Under the pieces are notes generated by a model. It was not told where the DNA came from. It searched no databases and saw only the letters and a program-made list of their open reading frames with translations. This document shows positions 1-9,944 of a stretch of 64,000 nucleotides of DNA, piece after piece. The stretch lies in the NCBI GenBank assembly GCA_050084515.1, contig CM114274.1, positions 34,844,001 through 34,908,000 on the forward strand, written 5' to 3'. Every line of letters starts with the position of its first letter. Position 1 is the stretch's first letter. The position numbers and the translations under genes are program-made. The DNA is from Blasia pusilla. Lineage: Eukaryota > Marchantiophyta > Marchantiopsida > Blasiales.

Positions 1-1640
1 AGTATTGCGGAAGCGTACGTTCAGAAGGACACACTCTCATCGCCAATCTGCACGCAAACATGCACTCACGTTGGTCGGGTGTGGGCCAATCCTTCATCCA
101 ACCCACCGAGTCTTCTACTCGGCTCTTTCTTTCCTACTTCCTAGGTTCCAAACACAACAAGTCCTTCAAGACTTAGAACATACTTTCTGGTTAGTCTAGG
201 AACCTCAAACGGCACTTGCGCACCTAGTGGTCCCAACTGTTCAACGGACCTCATGCGGGTTCCTAACTGGGACCCAAGTAATTGAGTCGCGGGTTGGAAT
301 CCAAGAGGCATCTCTAAAATTCACCTCAATAGACTTGGTTCAGGTTTTCAAGCCCAACTCCAAACTCCCGATCCGTTCCATGTCCTTGAGCCGCTCCGTG
401 GCGCCCAAAGTGGAATTCAAGTCCCAAGCACCCTTAGAGACCTTTCCCATTACTAGTACTCCTGGGGATCTCCACCCTCTTCCTATCTTTGGGAAAGGAT
501 GGTCGGGCCCTTCATTTTGGCCCTCAACCCGACCCTACTTACAATCGTTTTTGGGACTTTTCTTAGCTGGTACTTATGCATTAATGGAGATCTTTAGTGT
601 GACTGAATCGGCTTTCTGTAAGGTTTCCAACGCATCCTTATTCATCCCAAACGCATCTTTGCACTAAACGTTGTGGCCAAAAATACAATCGAAAACTCCC
701 AAACGCTAGTGGCGTCCCAAATCCGGATCACCTTCTTTGGCAACCCACTTCCTAGACTTGACTCCTCTCAAGTCTTGATCCGCGTTTGGTCTAGGTTTCT
801 CAGTCGTGACCACAACACATGAAACGTGCAGCCTCGCTTGCGTCTCAACTCTTGTCTCTTCTCCGAGACCACTCCAACGCGCAAACCATCTTAGCGTGAG
901 CCCGCTAGTGTTCCAATGTTCCACTTTGGCACTCGTTTGGTCATGAGGGTCGCGACACTCATCCCTCTTTAGAGGTTGATGCCCTCATCAATGCAAACCT
1001 TTGTTATGTCAAGTCTCATGGGAAGCCTACCCCTTGACATCGAATTGCGTTCTGGTGGCTAACGCGCAATTCCTCTTAAGTCTCAAGTTGTCACTTTGCA
1101 CCACTTAGAATTATTAGCATCTCCTCTTGATAAGCCTATACGCATTCCGAAGAACTAACCTATCAAATAACCTAACTAAGTGTGCAACCTTATACTCTCC
1201 TGGCTCATTCTTGTAAACATCACACATATTTACTTGGTCCATAAATCGTACCATTATTGGGTCGCTCTCGTATTCAACTTAGGCGCGTCACTAAGTTTAC
1301 TCATGCTTCCACAAGTAAGATCACCCCAAGCCCCAAGACAAATTCATCTGCCCCACCGATGCTAGGGCAGGGCGAGCTCGAGTGTCATCCAACACTTGGT
1401 CATGTTCTAGGTGCTTATCCAAATACAAGCTCTCACCTCAAATACTCCTTGTCTCTTCTCTTGACTTACATCCTAAGCATATGATGAACGACTCATATCC
1501 ATGCACTACCACATACAAATTGCAATGAAACACTAGCATCGAATCTCCAAATTCATGCATTCCTTTATTGCAACACTAGCCTATTCTAGTTACAACGGCT
1601 TTTGGTCCAAGATTCCTATGGTCACAAGTCATGTCCTTAG
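1..1640. other. No gene recognised; flank of the chromovirus remnant
   Basis: I see no protein family in either strand here. The stretch lies directly downstream of the chromodomain end of the minus-strand chromovirus, so it is where that element's 3' noncoding region and 3' LTR would be. I could not identify a polypurine tract or LTR boundary, so the LTR assignment is inference only. Confidence 0.35.
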
Positions 1641-1652
1641 CTTCTCCGCGTA

Positions 1653-2775
1653 CTAATGTATGTGCTTCTCTTGCGTCTGCTTGAAGTCTCGCAACAACTC
1701 TTGCGCGTGTTCCAAATCTACCTCCGCAATCCAAGTCGCCGCCTTCATATGGTAGCCTTTACATTTAACCAAGTACTCGCGCTTGTTGGCCCAACGCCTC
1801 GAACGCAAGATGGTCTCCACCTCAAACTCCGATACTTCATTCACGATTACCGGTTGCGGTCTCAACACTTGTCTCTGCTCGAAACGCCCATTATCTTGAA
1901 GATATTTCTTTAACAATGACACATGAAAGGTCGGGTGAATCTTGAACTCGTACGGTAGCTCCAATGTATGCACATCCTCAAACGGGTTCGTCATTATCAC
2001 ATACGGTCCAACATACCTGGCAGACAGCTTTGTAGACAACTCTTTTGGAAGAGTGAGATTCTTCACACTCAACCACACTTGCTCCCCAACTTGGAATCGT
2101 ACTTTGCGCCGACTCTTGTTAGCATGCTTAACGTACCTTATTTGAGCCTTTTTCAAGACTTTGCCTTGCTCGCTCTTCTCGCTCTCGCATCTCCACTAAC
2201 AAACCTTATGCCGTCGCTTGTCGTGTACGTTCCAATGTAGTACCCTTTGAAAGGGCTAAGTCAAGAGGCCCTTCTGACTCTCGTCCATTTTCCATAAGAA
2301 ACGGAGATCCTCCAGTTGTAGAATGCTTGGTCGAGTTGTAGCAGTGCTCCGCCATGCTTAGCCACTTGACCCAATCTCATTGATCTACACTCACATAATT
2401 CCTTAAGTACTGATTCACAATTGAATTTACCTTTTCAGTCTACCCATTCGTTTGTGGATGGAAGGCAGTGTTGAAACTCAGCTTGGTCTTAAACCTTCTG
2501 AATAAGTGCTTCCAGAAAGCACTGGTAAACTTTGGATCTCGATCTGAAACAATGTTTCTCGGCAAACGGTGAGCTTGCCACCAGCCATCTAGGAACAATT
2601 GCGAAGTCGTATAAGCCGTTGCGGAATCCATCGTCGGCACGAATCTCGCCAACTTGCTAAACCGATCAACAATCACAAGTATAGCGTTGTATCCCTCAGA
2701 TTCCGGAAGACTTGTGATGAAATCCATACTCACACTTTGCAAGGGTTCTTCTAGAATCAGCAAGGGATGCAGCAA
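1653..2775 (-). pseudogene. Chromovirus integrase core and C-terminal chromodomain
   Basis: The core starts at about 2750 with the first catalytic Asp (SMDFITSLP) and has the second in SDRDPKFTSAFW. The block with the catalytic Glu (QTNG, stop, TEK) is interrupted by a TAG at 2440-2442. A frameshift between 2440 and 2156 separates the core from the C-terminal part. That part has the GPYVI block of gypsy integrases, then a chromodomain (FEVETILRSRR, REYLVKCKGY, ATWIAEVDL). Chromodomains of this class can direct integration to modified histones. Three separate lesions make it nonfunctional. Confidence 0.88.
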
Positions 2776-2807
2776 GCCTTGTTTCTTATCATAAGAAACA
2801 AGGCTTG
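2773..2807. repeat. 17 bp inverted repeat in the integrase region
   Basis: Arms 2773-2789 and 2791-2807 are exact reverse complements around a single central base. They sit between the zinc-binding and catalytic parts of the chromovirus integrase, where the reading frame is also disturbed. An inverted templated duplication during decay would explain both. Confidence 0.85.
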
Positions 2808-2858
2808 TTAGGTCACACAGGTCTTCACATATTGAGCAACATCCTCTTTCATGTTGGG

Positions 2859-3545
2859 CTAGAAAAATCGCTTAGACAGAACCTCCGGCGTAGATTTCTC
2901 TCCTTTATGTCCTACCAAGGGTCCGTCATGACATTCCACTAACACCTTGGTTTGCATCCTGCCTTGCCCCACATAGATGTTGCTCTGCTTGAACCTTAGT
3001 AAATTGTGCCTCAAACTTATGTTGGCCACCTTCTCACCCTGCTTCAACTTCCTCAGAACCTCCATTCCTTGGGCGTCTCTCATGTATCCTTCACGAATCC
3101 TTCTCTCCAAACCTGCTTCTTTAGGGAACATTGCTCTCAAGACTTGTATCATCGATGGCATGTGCTTATCCTTGCGACTCAATGCATCTAAAATCACATT
3201 ATCTTTCCCTGGCTTGTGAATCAACTCAACATCCATCAACCCCAAGGTATCATGCCATCGTTGTTGTTTCGGTGTCACTCGATCTTGGGTCTCAAAATAC
3301 TTGAGCGATATGTTATAGGTGAACACTCGAGTTATGTGGAGTCCCAAATAGTGACGCCATTTCCTCAAACAATCAACCATCGCAAACAACTCTTTCTCAT
3401 GAGTAGGCCATCTCCTTTCAGTGTTGCTAAGCTTCTTGCTTTTGTATGCTACGGGTCTCCCTTCTTGCACCAACATTCCTGCAATTGCGAAATCACTAGC
3501 ATAAGTATGCACCTCAAATGGTTTGTCAAACTCCGGCAGCTTCAA
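2859..3545 (-). pseudogene. Chromovirus RNase H and integrase zinc-binding region
   Basis: The first half matches Ty3 RNase H: GMLVQEGRPVAYKSKKL, then THEKELFAMVDCLRKWRHYL and the end block KPGKDNVILDALSR. Family members have Asp in the first active-site block (DASDF); here the residue before ASDF is Tyr (HTYASDF), so a catalytic carboxylate appears lost. The second half leads into the integrase H2C2 zinc region: ECHDGPLVGHKG, then KTC just past the stop at 2859. It continues toward the integrase core across a hairpin at 2773-2807. Confidence 0.85.
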
Positions 3546-3554
3546 TACTGATTC

Positions 3555-4318
3555 CTACGATAGAATCTGCTTCACTCCGTTGAACGCCTCATTAACTTCT
3601 CTGGTGTAGGTCGTGTTGGCAAACTTTGTTGTCCAATTTGTGAGAGGTCTCACAATTCCCAAAAATTTTGTCACATAAGTGTGATAGTACTGCACCGCAC
3701 CTATGAACCTCCTCATCCCCTTTACGATGGACGGCGATTCCCACTCGGCAATCGCTTTCATATTCTCCATGTGCGGACTAATGTCATCTGCGCTAACCAC
3801 GTGACCCAAGAATGTGATCTTGCTCAATCTAAATTCACTCTTCTCTATATTCGCATACAGCTGATTTGCCCTTAGCTTTGACCACTCTCACATGTCGAGC
3901 GTGCTCCTCTAGTGATTTCGAATAGATACGTATGTCATCAATGTAGATGATAACATACTCATCTGTCTCCTTGTGAAAAATGGAGCTCATCAATGTGGTT
4001 AACGTCGGAGGCACATTGCATAGATCGAAAGGCATCACTACAAACTCAAAGGAACTGTATCTTGTCCTACACGCAGTCTTCTCCACATGTGCCTCGGCAA
4101 TCCGGATCTGGTAATATGCTAACTTCAAGTCAATCCTACTGAAATATCTCGCCCCTGCCAGCCTATCGAAGAGATCATCTATACTCGGAAGAGGATAATT
4201 GTTCCTAACCGTCACTTTATTCAGCGCACAGTAATCAACATACAACCTCATCTTCCCATCCTTCTTCTTCACAAAGAGAACGGGTGCTCCATAAGGTGAC
4301 TTGCTAGTCTTAATGTAA
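3555..4318 (-). pseudogene. Chromovirus reverse transcriptase fragment
   Basis: RT would copy the element RNA into cDNA. Visible are the DYCALNKVT block, the RIDLKLAYYQIRI block carrying the first catalytic Asp, and the active-site IIYIDDIRIYS with the two Asp residues. A frameshift at about 3830 separates the palm from the connection region (SKITFLGHVVS at about 3800-3830; RRFIGAVQYYHTYV at about 3690). The N-terminal RT is cut off at 4318. RNase H follows across another break. Pseudogene status is certain from the breaks. Confidence 0.88.
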
Positions 4319-5277
4319 CTCTGGTTGCATTGCCTGACAAAGCAAGTGAGGGAGTAGCGTATGCCTTCCTAGATCAAGTGTTGAGTCATTCTGGTGCATC
4401 AGCTGAGGTGTTGACAGACCAGGGTACAGAGTTCTGCGGGGAGTTCCAGGCCTTGTGTGATCAGGCACTGATGGACCACCGCACTAGTTGACGAGATCAT
4501 CCTGAGGCGGATGGACTAGCAAAGCGAGTTGTGCAAACGGTGAAGAGAGGACTACGCAATTATGGCTTGCAGAGAGGTCATCTAGGAGATTGGGACCTTC
4601 CGTTGCCATGGTTGACGATGGGATACAGATTCAGTAGGCAAGCATCCTTAGCGTCATTCTCACCATACTTGTTGCTTTATGGCCGAGAGCCAGATTTACC
4701 TACGGCTATTCGTCGAGATGTTGGTGAGGTGGTGAACCTTGATGACCCTCATGTATGGATGCGAACATGTTCTCAGAGGGCTGAGTTGTTTGGGAGAGTG
4801 ATGCCCATGGCGTTTGAAAACTTGGCAATTGCGCAACATCGGGATACGTTGAGGTATGCGACTATTTGGGGAGGTGGTTATGGACCTACTATCCGGAGGT
4901 TTCATCAGGGAGACTATGTCTACTTGCAAGAGAAGGCACCCACGACGTTGGATGTCACTGCAATGCACACCATCTCGAGAGTGCATGAGGTTTTGCCATC
5001 TGGTGTTCTCTTATTGGAGGGACGCGATGGTATGGTTTGGAAGGACCATGTGCGTAACTGTGCGCCATGTCATCTTCCGAAAATTGACGATATAGTTGAT
5101 CCAAGCTTAGCAATAGTTCATGCAGGTTTGCGGTGTATGTTGTGTGGATTCGCCCATAATGCAGCCACTATGCTAGTCTGTGATGGGTGTTCGAGAGGAT
5201 GGCATATGGCATGTTTGACGCCACCTCTAACTAGGGTTCCTTAGGGACGATGGATGTGTCCTAGATGTAAATAGTAG
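4318..5277 (+). pseudogene. Ty3 integrase ending in a PHD finger (DNMT-element family)
   Basis: The plus-strand frame begins inside an integrase core. The second Asp is in VLTDQGTEFCGEF. The block with the catalytic Glu reads DGLAKRVVQTVKR, with Lys where the family has Glu. Further on are HQGDYVYLQEKAP and a beta-rich C-terminal part. A C4HC3 PHD finger ends the protein: CMLC, LVCDGC, GWHMACLTPPL, then WMCPRC. Stops occur at about 4490 and at 5242-5244 inside the PHD finger. The same domains, in diverged form, end the large element at 42.4-43.1 kb, so both belong to one family. Confidence 0.85.
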
Positions 5278-5590
5278 GTAGTTCTACATTCCGACTTGTG
5301 TTTGTGAGTTGGATGACAAGAAGGCAACTAACGATGGGGCCACATGAGCACCCGACCTTCTTGCTCTTAGCGTTCGAGAGATGTATCTCATGGTATGTAG
5401 GGATAGATGGCTATCTGGAGTTAGAAGGACCTAACCACCAGCTAGGGGGGCGATTGGAGATATTTTGGTACTTCTTGTCTCGTTGTTTGGATTTCAGAAG
5501 TTAGCATGGGATTATGCGTGTTTGTGTGTGTGTTCGGTGACAGCGACGTAATTTGTGTAGCGATGTGTATGCACACAACAAGTTTGAGAA
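5278..5590 (+). mobile_element. 3' noncoding region, polypurine tract and start of LTR
   Basis: After the PHD finger about 165 noncoding bases match the region after the PHD finger of the large element (42.2-42.38 kb, opposite strand). A purine run (AGGGGGG at 5444-5450) is followed by CGA and then TTGGAGATATTTTGGTAC from 5454, the likely start of the 3' LTR. Similarity to other copies ends near 5590 after a block ending GCACACAACA. The rest of an LTR is not visible. Confidence 0.65.
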
Positions 5591-5900
5591 TATTTGGACT
5601 CAAACTTTATTTGTTGATCTTGTAAGCGAGAATAATCATATATATGTAGATCCAACAAGCTAATGATCCAGGAATACTATTACCATAAGTGGAGCCAATG
5701 GTAATGGATCAATCTAATGTATACATATCACAAGTCCAACTAAAATGTCATCATTCATTGACAATCAGAGAAGCAACGCATGGTCTCAACCAAGTGTATT
5801 AGGAAGATAAAAAAAAAAAAAGGAAGCACGAGATACAAGTGAGAGCATTATGCATTCAATGAATTCCTTTAGTCAAATTCTAAAAGTTACAAGCGAGAAG
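5591..5900. other. No gene seen
   Basis: AT-rich spacer with a 12-base A run at about 5809-5820. I see no coding or structural signal. Confidence 0.5.
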
Positions 5901-7050
5901 AATGCTCAACATGAAGACAAGAAGTTGGAACTTATGTCTTGGATGTTTGAACTTCGATGTAAGGGGTTTGAGTTGGAGAGAGAGGATGGCAATATATTAT
6001 TGTCTTCTACCTTAAAGGTTGGAAATTGAGTAAGTACAACATGTTTTCCAATGTATCTAATCGCTAAAGTAAGTAAGTGCATCATTTAGTTCTTGAATAA
6101 TGCGGCCCATTTCAATTCACTTATGCTTGTTCTTCTCATGTCAACTACAAAACTTGGAAGTGAATGGAGAACTTCAACACTCAATCTCTCATCCAAATTG
6201 TTGATATCACGCATTAAGGGCTCTTAATGTAGGATAACAAAGTTATGCAAGACTCCACATGCAAAAGTCACTTTAGATGAATTGTGAAGGCATATTATAA
6301 AATCTCTTTAAATTGACCCTCTATCCCTCAAGTGGCAAAGAGCATTATCTATAGTAAAATCTTGCATTTGAAGTTTTTCCATCAAAGATATTTTGCATTG
6401 GACCTCCTTGATGTGAGTGTTGATGGGATCGCTTCAATAACCATGTTCAAAGTGGATATGTTATATCCCAAGTATAATGGAGGTTACAACTTGTTAATCC
6501 CCATCTCCAATTGGCAAAGTATTTGAGGGAAGAATAAGAGCTTGTTGACTTTCAATGCATTGAAAAATAGTGGACTGTCTTAAATATGTAGTGTCGTAAG
6601 TGAACCCTGACAAGGTACAACATAAATCCCATAATTTTAGATCAACATCACAAATCCCTTAGAGGAGAAAACTTAGTCAAAATGGAGAATTTAATGGTAG
6701 GGTTAACTTTGAGTTTGGTGTGAGAGCCATCAATGGCTCTAATGATTTGTGGAATATCATATTATACAAGTTGATATTTTCTTATTTGTTCTTTCATTTC
6801 ATTAATATTTGACCATCTTGCATATTTTGAGTATAGGTTATGCTTAATAGTATGAATGTCAATTAGAATGGAAGTATATTTGACAATAGTAGACTCGTCA
6901 ACACTATAAAAGTCTGAGTAGTCTTAATTGTGGATTATGGGCCAATCCAAAAATTACTATTGCAACATATTCAACTAATTAAACTCTTTTTTCGGCTCTC
7001 TTCCACTCGGATATAGTTGGCATGGAAGGTTTCATCTCATTCACTAGTGT
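5900..7050 (-). pseudogene. Decayed PIF/Harbinger transposase
   Basis: Minus-strand translation in shifting frames recovers hallmarks of the Harbinger DDE nuclease. Near 6700-6770 is YDIPQIIRAIDGSHTKLK, matching the block with the first catalytic Asp (AIDG-H). Near 6230-6290 is CGVLHNFVILH, matching the conserved CxLHNF block at the end of the nuclease. Weaker homology extends upstream toward 7050. Many stops and frameshifts are present. I did not find terminal inverted repeats or the 3 bp target duplication. Confidence 0.55.
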
Positions 7051-8780
7051 TTGGAAACTATCGTTGGACATTCTATATCATTACCTCATATGAGAATAGA
7101 GGAAATCTTCATTATAGGTCCACACCTCCTTGTGAAGGATCCCCCAATATGTAAATTTGTTTAGTATGACAAATTTTCTTTTAACCGTTCTACCTTCTCA
7201 ATGATTTACTTTGTCGCCACTCAAAAACCATGAAGTAGAACATGAAGAGGATATGATTTTCGTTAGTGTTGTTCTCCGCTACACTCATCAAAAAATAATC
7301 CAATTCTTTTTCATCAAAAAAGACTCCTTCAATAAAATATGCCAAAAGCATATCTAAGAAATCCATAATGGCAAGAAAATGTAATTACGATGATCACTCA
7401 ATGATCGACTCAAGATTACATGATGTGCTTGAAAGCATAAAAAAATTGATCAAACATGACCACAAAGATGAGAAGAAATGAGAACAAGCTTGTTGGACTG
7501 TCACAAGTTCCATGCGAATATGAACCAGTGTGTGGCGCTTTGAGAGAGGTGGGAGAGAGAATATTTAGTAAACATGTGTGGAGGACACATGGATGGCCTA
7601 GATGAAGAGGGAAAAAAATGGAGTGTTTGTAGGGGCCGTAAAGAGAAAAGACTATAGCCCCATGCCCTACCTTCTATTCAGTGGGAATTTGGGACCTAAT
7701 TTAGGAATCCTTAGGGGTCAATTCCGTGCCAGGCATATTGCAACAGCCCTAGGGGTTTGCGGTTTTGACATCCAAAACCTTTGGATGGAGAAAAAATCCA
7801 ATGTCGCAAGGCCATTGCTCCTTGGACATTCTAACAAACCGTTGAATATCTATCCATTACCAATTGGAAAAACACTTGTATGTACACATCAACTATGTTG
7901 CGACTAAATTGACTCTCCATAAAATCGATCCCACATCATGAATATAATTAAAAGAGAATGGGGTTTGAGGAAACCTTCCTCCCATATTGACATGGGTACT
8001 TTCTTCCCTCTTCTTGTGTGGACACATGTTATATTTATTAAAAAAAGAAGAGTCATAACTAATGTCTTTTCACCCGTGCATAGCACGACATTATCATAGT
8101 AGGTCCACTCAACTCCAGAGTTCGGAAGCCCCCAAGAATTTTGGTTATGACTAATCCCCATCTAAACGCTCGGGTACAAAAATAGGTGTGCCGATTTTAT
8201 AAAGATGTAAAAAAAAAAACGTTTGTGCTCTTTCAGATGATATGAAAAATTTATTTTCCTATAAATAATATTAATTACGGCCTCTACACGTAAGCTTCGT
8301 TTGCATCTCGAATGGGCACTTTGTTTTGATTTGTGTGACGGCTCTCTACCGTGGACGAGAGTTTTACAATTTTGTGCACCGTGGATCCGTGTAAGTGATC
8401 CACGTGCATTAAGCTCGTATGATTATGATATTTGTGTGATATTAACACCACGTGACAACTTGGGGTCCGTTCCATCCGTCTAAGTCTGTATCACACATAG
8501 TCTAGTAGCATTTTCTCTCGCCAAAACTTCCCTAGTTTTCTCTCCTCTCCCTGTGCCCCAACCTCATATTTCGAACCTAGTTTTCTCTCCTCTCCTCTAG
8601 TGGTGCCCCAACCTCGCATTCCGAATTAGTGATTTGTTTCTCCCACCCATTATCACACTCCCTTGTATTCTCTTTCCTCATGGTGCCCCACCTCATTTAT
8701 CAACGGCCGCATACTGGTTATTCAACAAAGCCCACTAGTGTGTAATGAACGACTATGTTTTCTCCTTCCTCGGAAAAAGA
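7051..8780. other. No gene recognised
   Basis: The first few hundred bases may still be N-terminal or noncoding parts of the Harbinger element. The rest is AT-rich without a recognisable protein or RNA gene. Repeated CCCCAACCTC phrases at about 8550-8620 suggest a short local duplication. Confidence 0.4.
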
Positions 8781-9386
8781 GAGTGGCCCTATTAGGGCCA
8801 ATTATTTCCTTCCGACGCGGAACAAATACGAGGAGAGAGCAAATTTCCATTTAGTGCACACAGGTGGATTTTATTGAATGATAATAGTAATATTTTCTTA
8901 TAAACAAAAATTTTAAAAATTGATATAGTTTGAAAGAGAAAAAAAATGGAAAGTCCAAATCGCCGTTTCCAGAAACGAGAGACGTGTGTAGGTACCCGTT
9001 TCTTCACACGAGCATTCGCCGTTGCCACGACTCCCGTGGTCCTCCCAACTCCGAAAGTGAGTGGCCCTAATAGGGCCACTCATTTCCTCCCGACGAGGAA
9101 CAAATACGGGGACGGAGGAAATTTCCGTGTAGTCCACACGAATGGACTTTATTGAATAATAATAATAAATTTTTAATAAACAATAATTTTAAAATTGATT
9201 TTAAAAACAAAAATTTCTTTCGGACGTCCCTAAAAATTGCCTTTCCCAGACACGAAAGTTGTGTCCGGGAAAGGCAATTTTCAGGGAGCCGTGTAGGTAC
9301 CCGTTTCTTCAAACGGGCATTGGCCGTTGCCACGACTCCCGGGGGCCTCCCAACTCCGGCAGTGAGTGGCCCTAGTAGACCGTTCA
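8781..9386. repeat. Two ~300 bp direct repeats bounded by palindromes
   Basis: Units starting at 8781 and 9059 share their order: GAGTGGCCCTA palindrome, TTCC-CGACG-GGAACAAATACG, a TTTATTGAATAATA stretch, GTGTAGGTACCCGTTTCTTC and GCCGTTGCCACGACTCCCG. A third copy of the palindrome half begins at 9364. The palindrome at 9059-9081 has 11 bp arms around one base. The second unit is longer because it carries the 26 bp hairpin at 9228-9286. No coding capacity is evident. A foldback or MITE-like tandem is possible. Confidence 0.8.
9228..9286. repeat. 26 bp hairpin with 7-base loop
   Basis: Arms 9228-9253 and 9261-9286 pair at 24 of 26 positions around the loop GAAAGTT. The hairpin is present only in the second of the two direct repeats, so it looks like a later insertion or inverted duplication. 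Confidence 0.85.
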
Positions 9387-9944
9387 AACGGAAGCTCCTT
9401 TTGGGACTTTCAACGTGGATTTCAACGATTTTGACGAGTTTGGGCGGGGATGGCGGGAGGCATGGACGGGGACGGCGGGAGGAAGAACGGTGGGCACCGG
9501 GGAAGATAAGGGTCGTGCTACATATCGAAACGGAGAGCGTGACGAGGGCTTCGTTTTGATCTAGACCTTGATGCATGGCGTGAAGTATTTTTATTTTTAT
9601 TCATATTTTTAGAATTCGGTTCATATTAGGGTTCCAAATGTGAGTATTAGGGCTTTGCTTATTGTCATTTGGAGAAATTTCCCAAGGTAACGTCCTCTAT
9701 TCACCCACCCTTCCCCTCCTTTCCCAAGTCCTTCCTTGTTTGTCGTATTTGTCGTATGTGCTTCTCATTTTGGTTCGATTCACGTTTGTATTTTTTACCC
9801 CTCCCGTACATACACTTTTCTTCTCATCTATTTTATCTCGATTGGCCCATGATCTTTTCACACTCTTAGCAACTCTAGCTATTCATGAGTTCATTTTTGG
9901 GAGGGGATTGGGACTAGAAGTCCTAGGTGATGTCGGTAGGTGAG

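Larger units (their letters stand above)
1653..4318 (-). mobile_element. Ty3/gypsy chromovirus remnant (3' part of pol)
   Basis: On the minus strand the order is reverse transcriptase, RNase H, integrase zinc region, integrase core and chromodomain, the order of Ty3/gypsy pol; the terminal chromodomain places it among chromoviruses. Gag, protease and the N-terminal part of RT are missing: homology stops at about 4318, where a different Ty3 element in opposite orientation begins. Several frameshifts and stops divide the coding region, so the copy is dead. The abrupt junction at 4318 suggests a nested insertion or rearrangement. Confidence 0.9.

Noticed and set aside
227-667. 146-codon plus-strand frame
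   Set aside because: No recognisable family and no supporting splice sites; composition is like the rest of the repeat flank.
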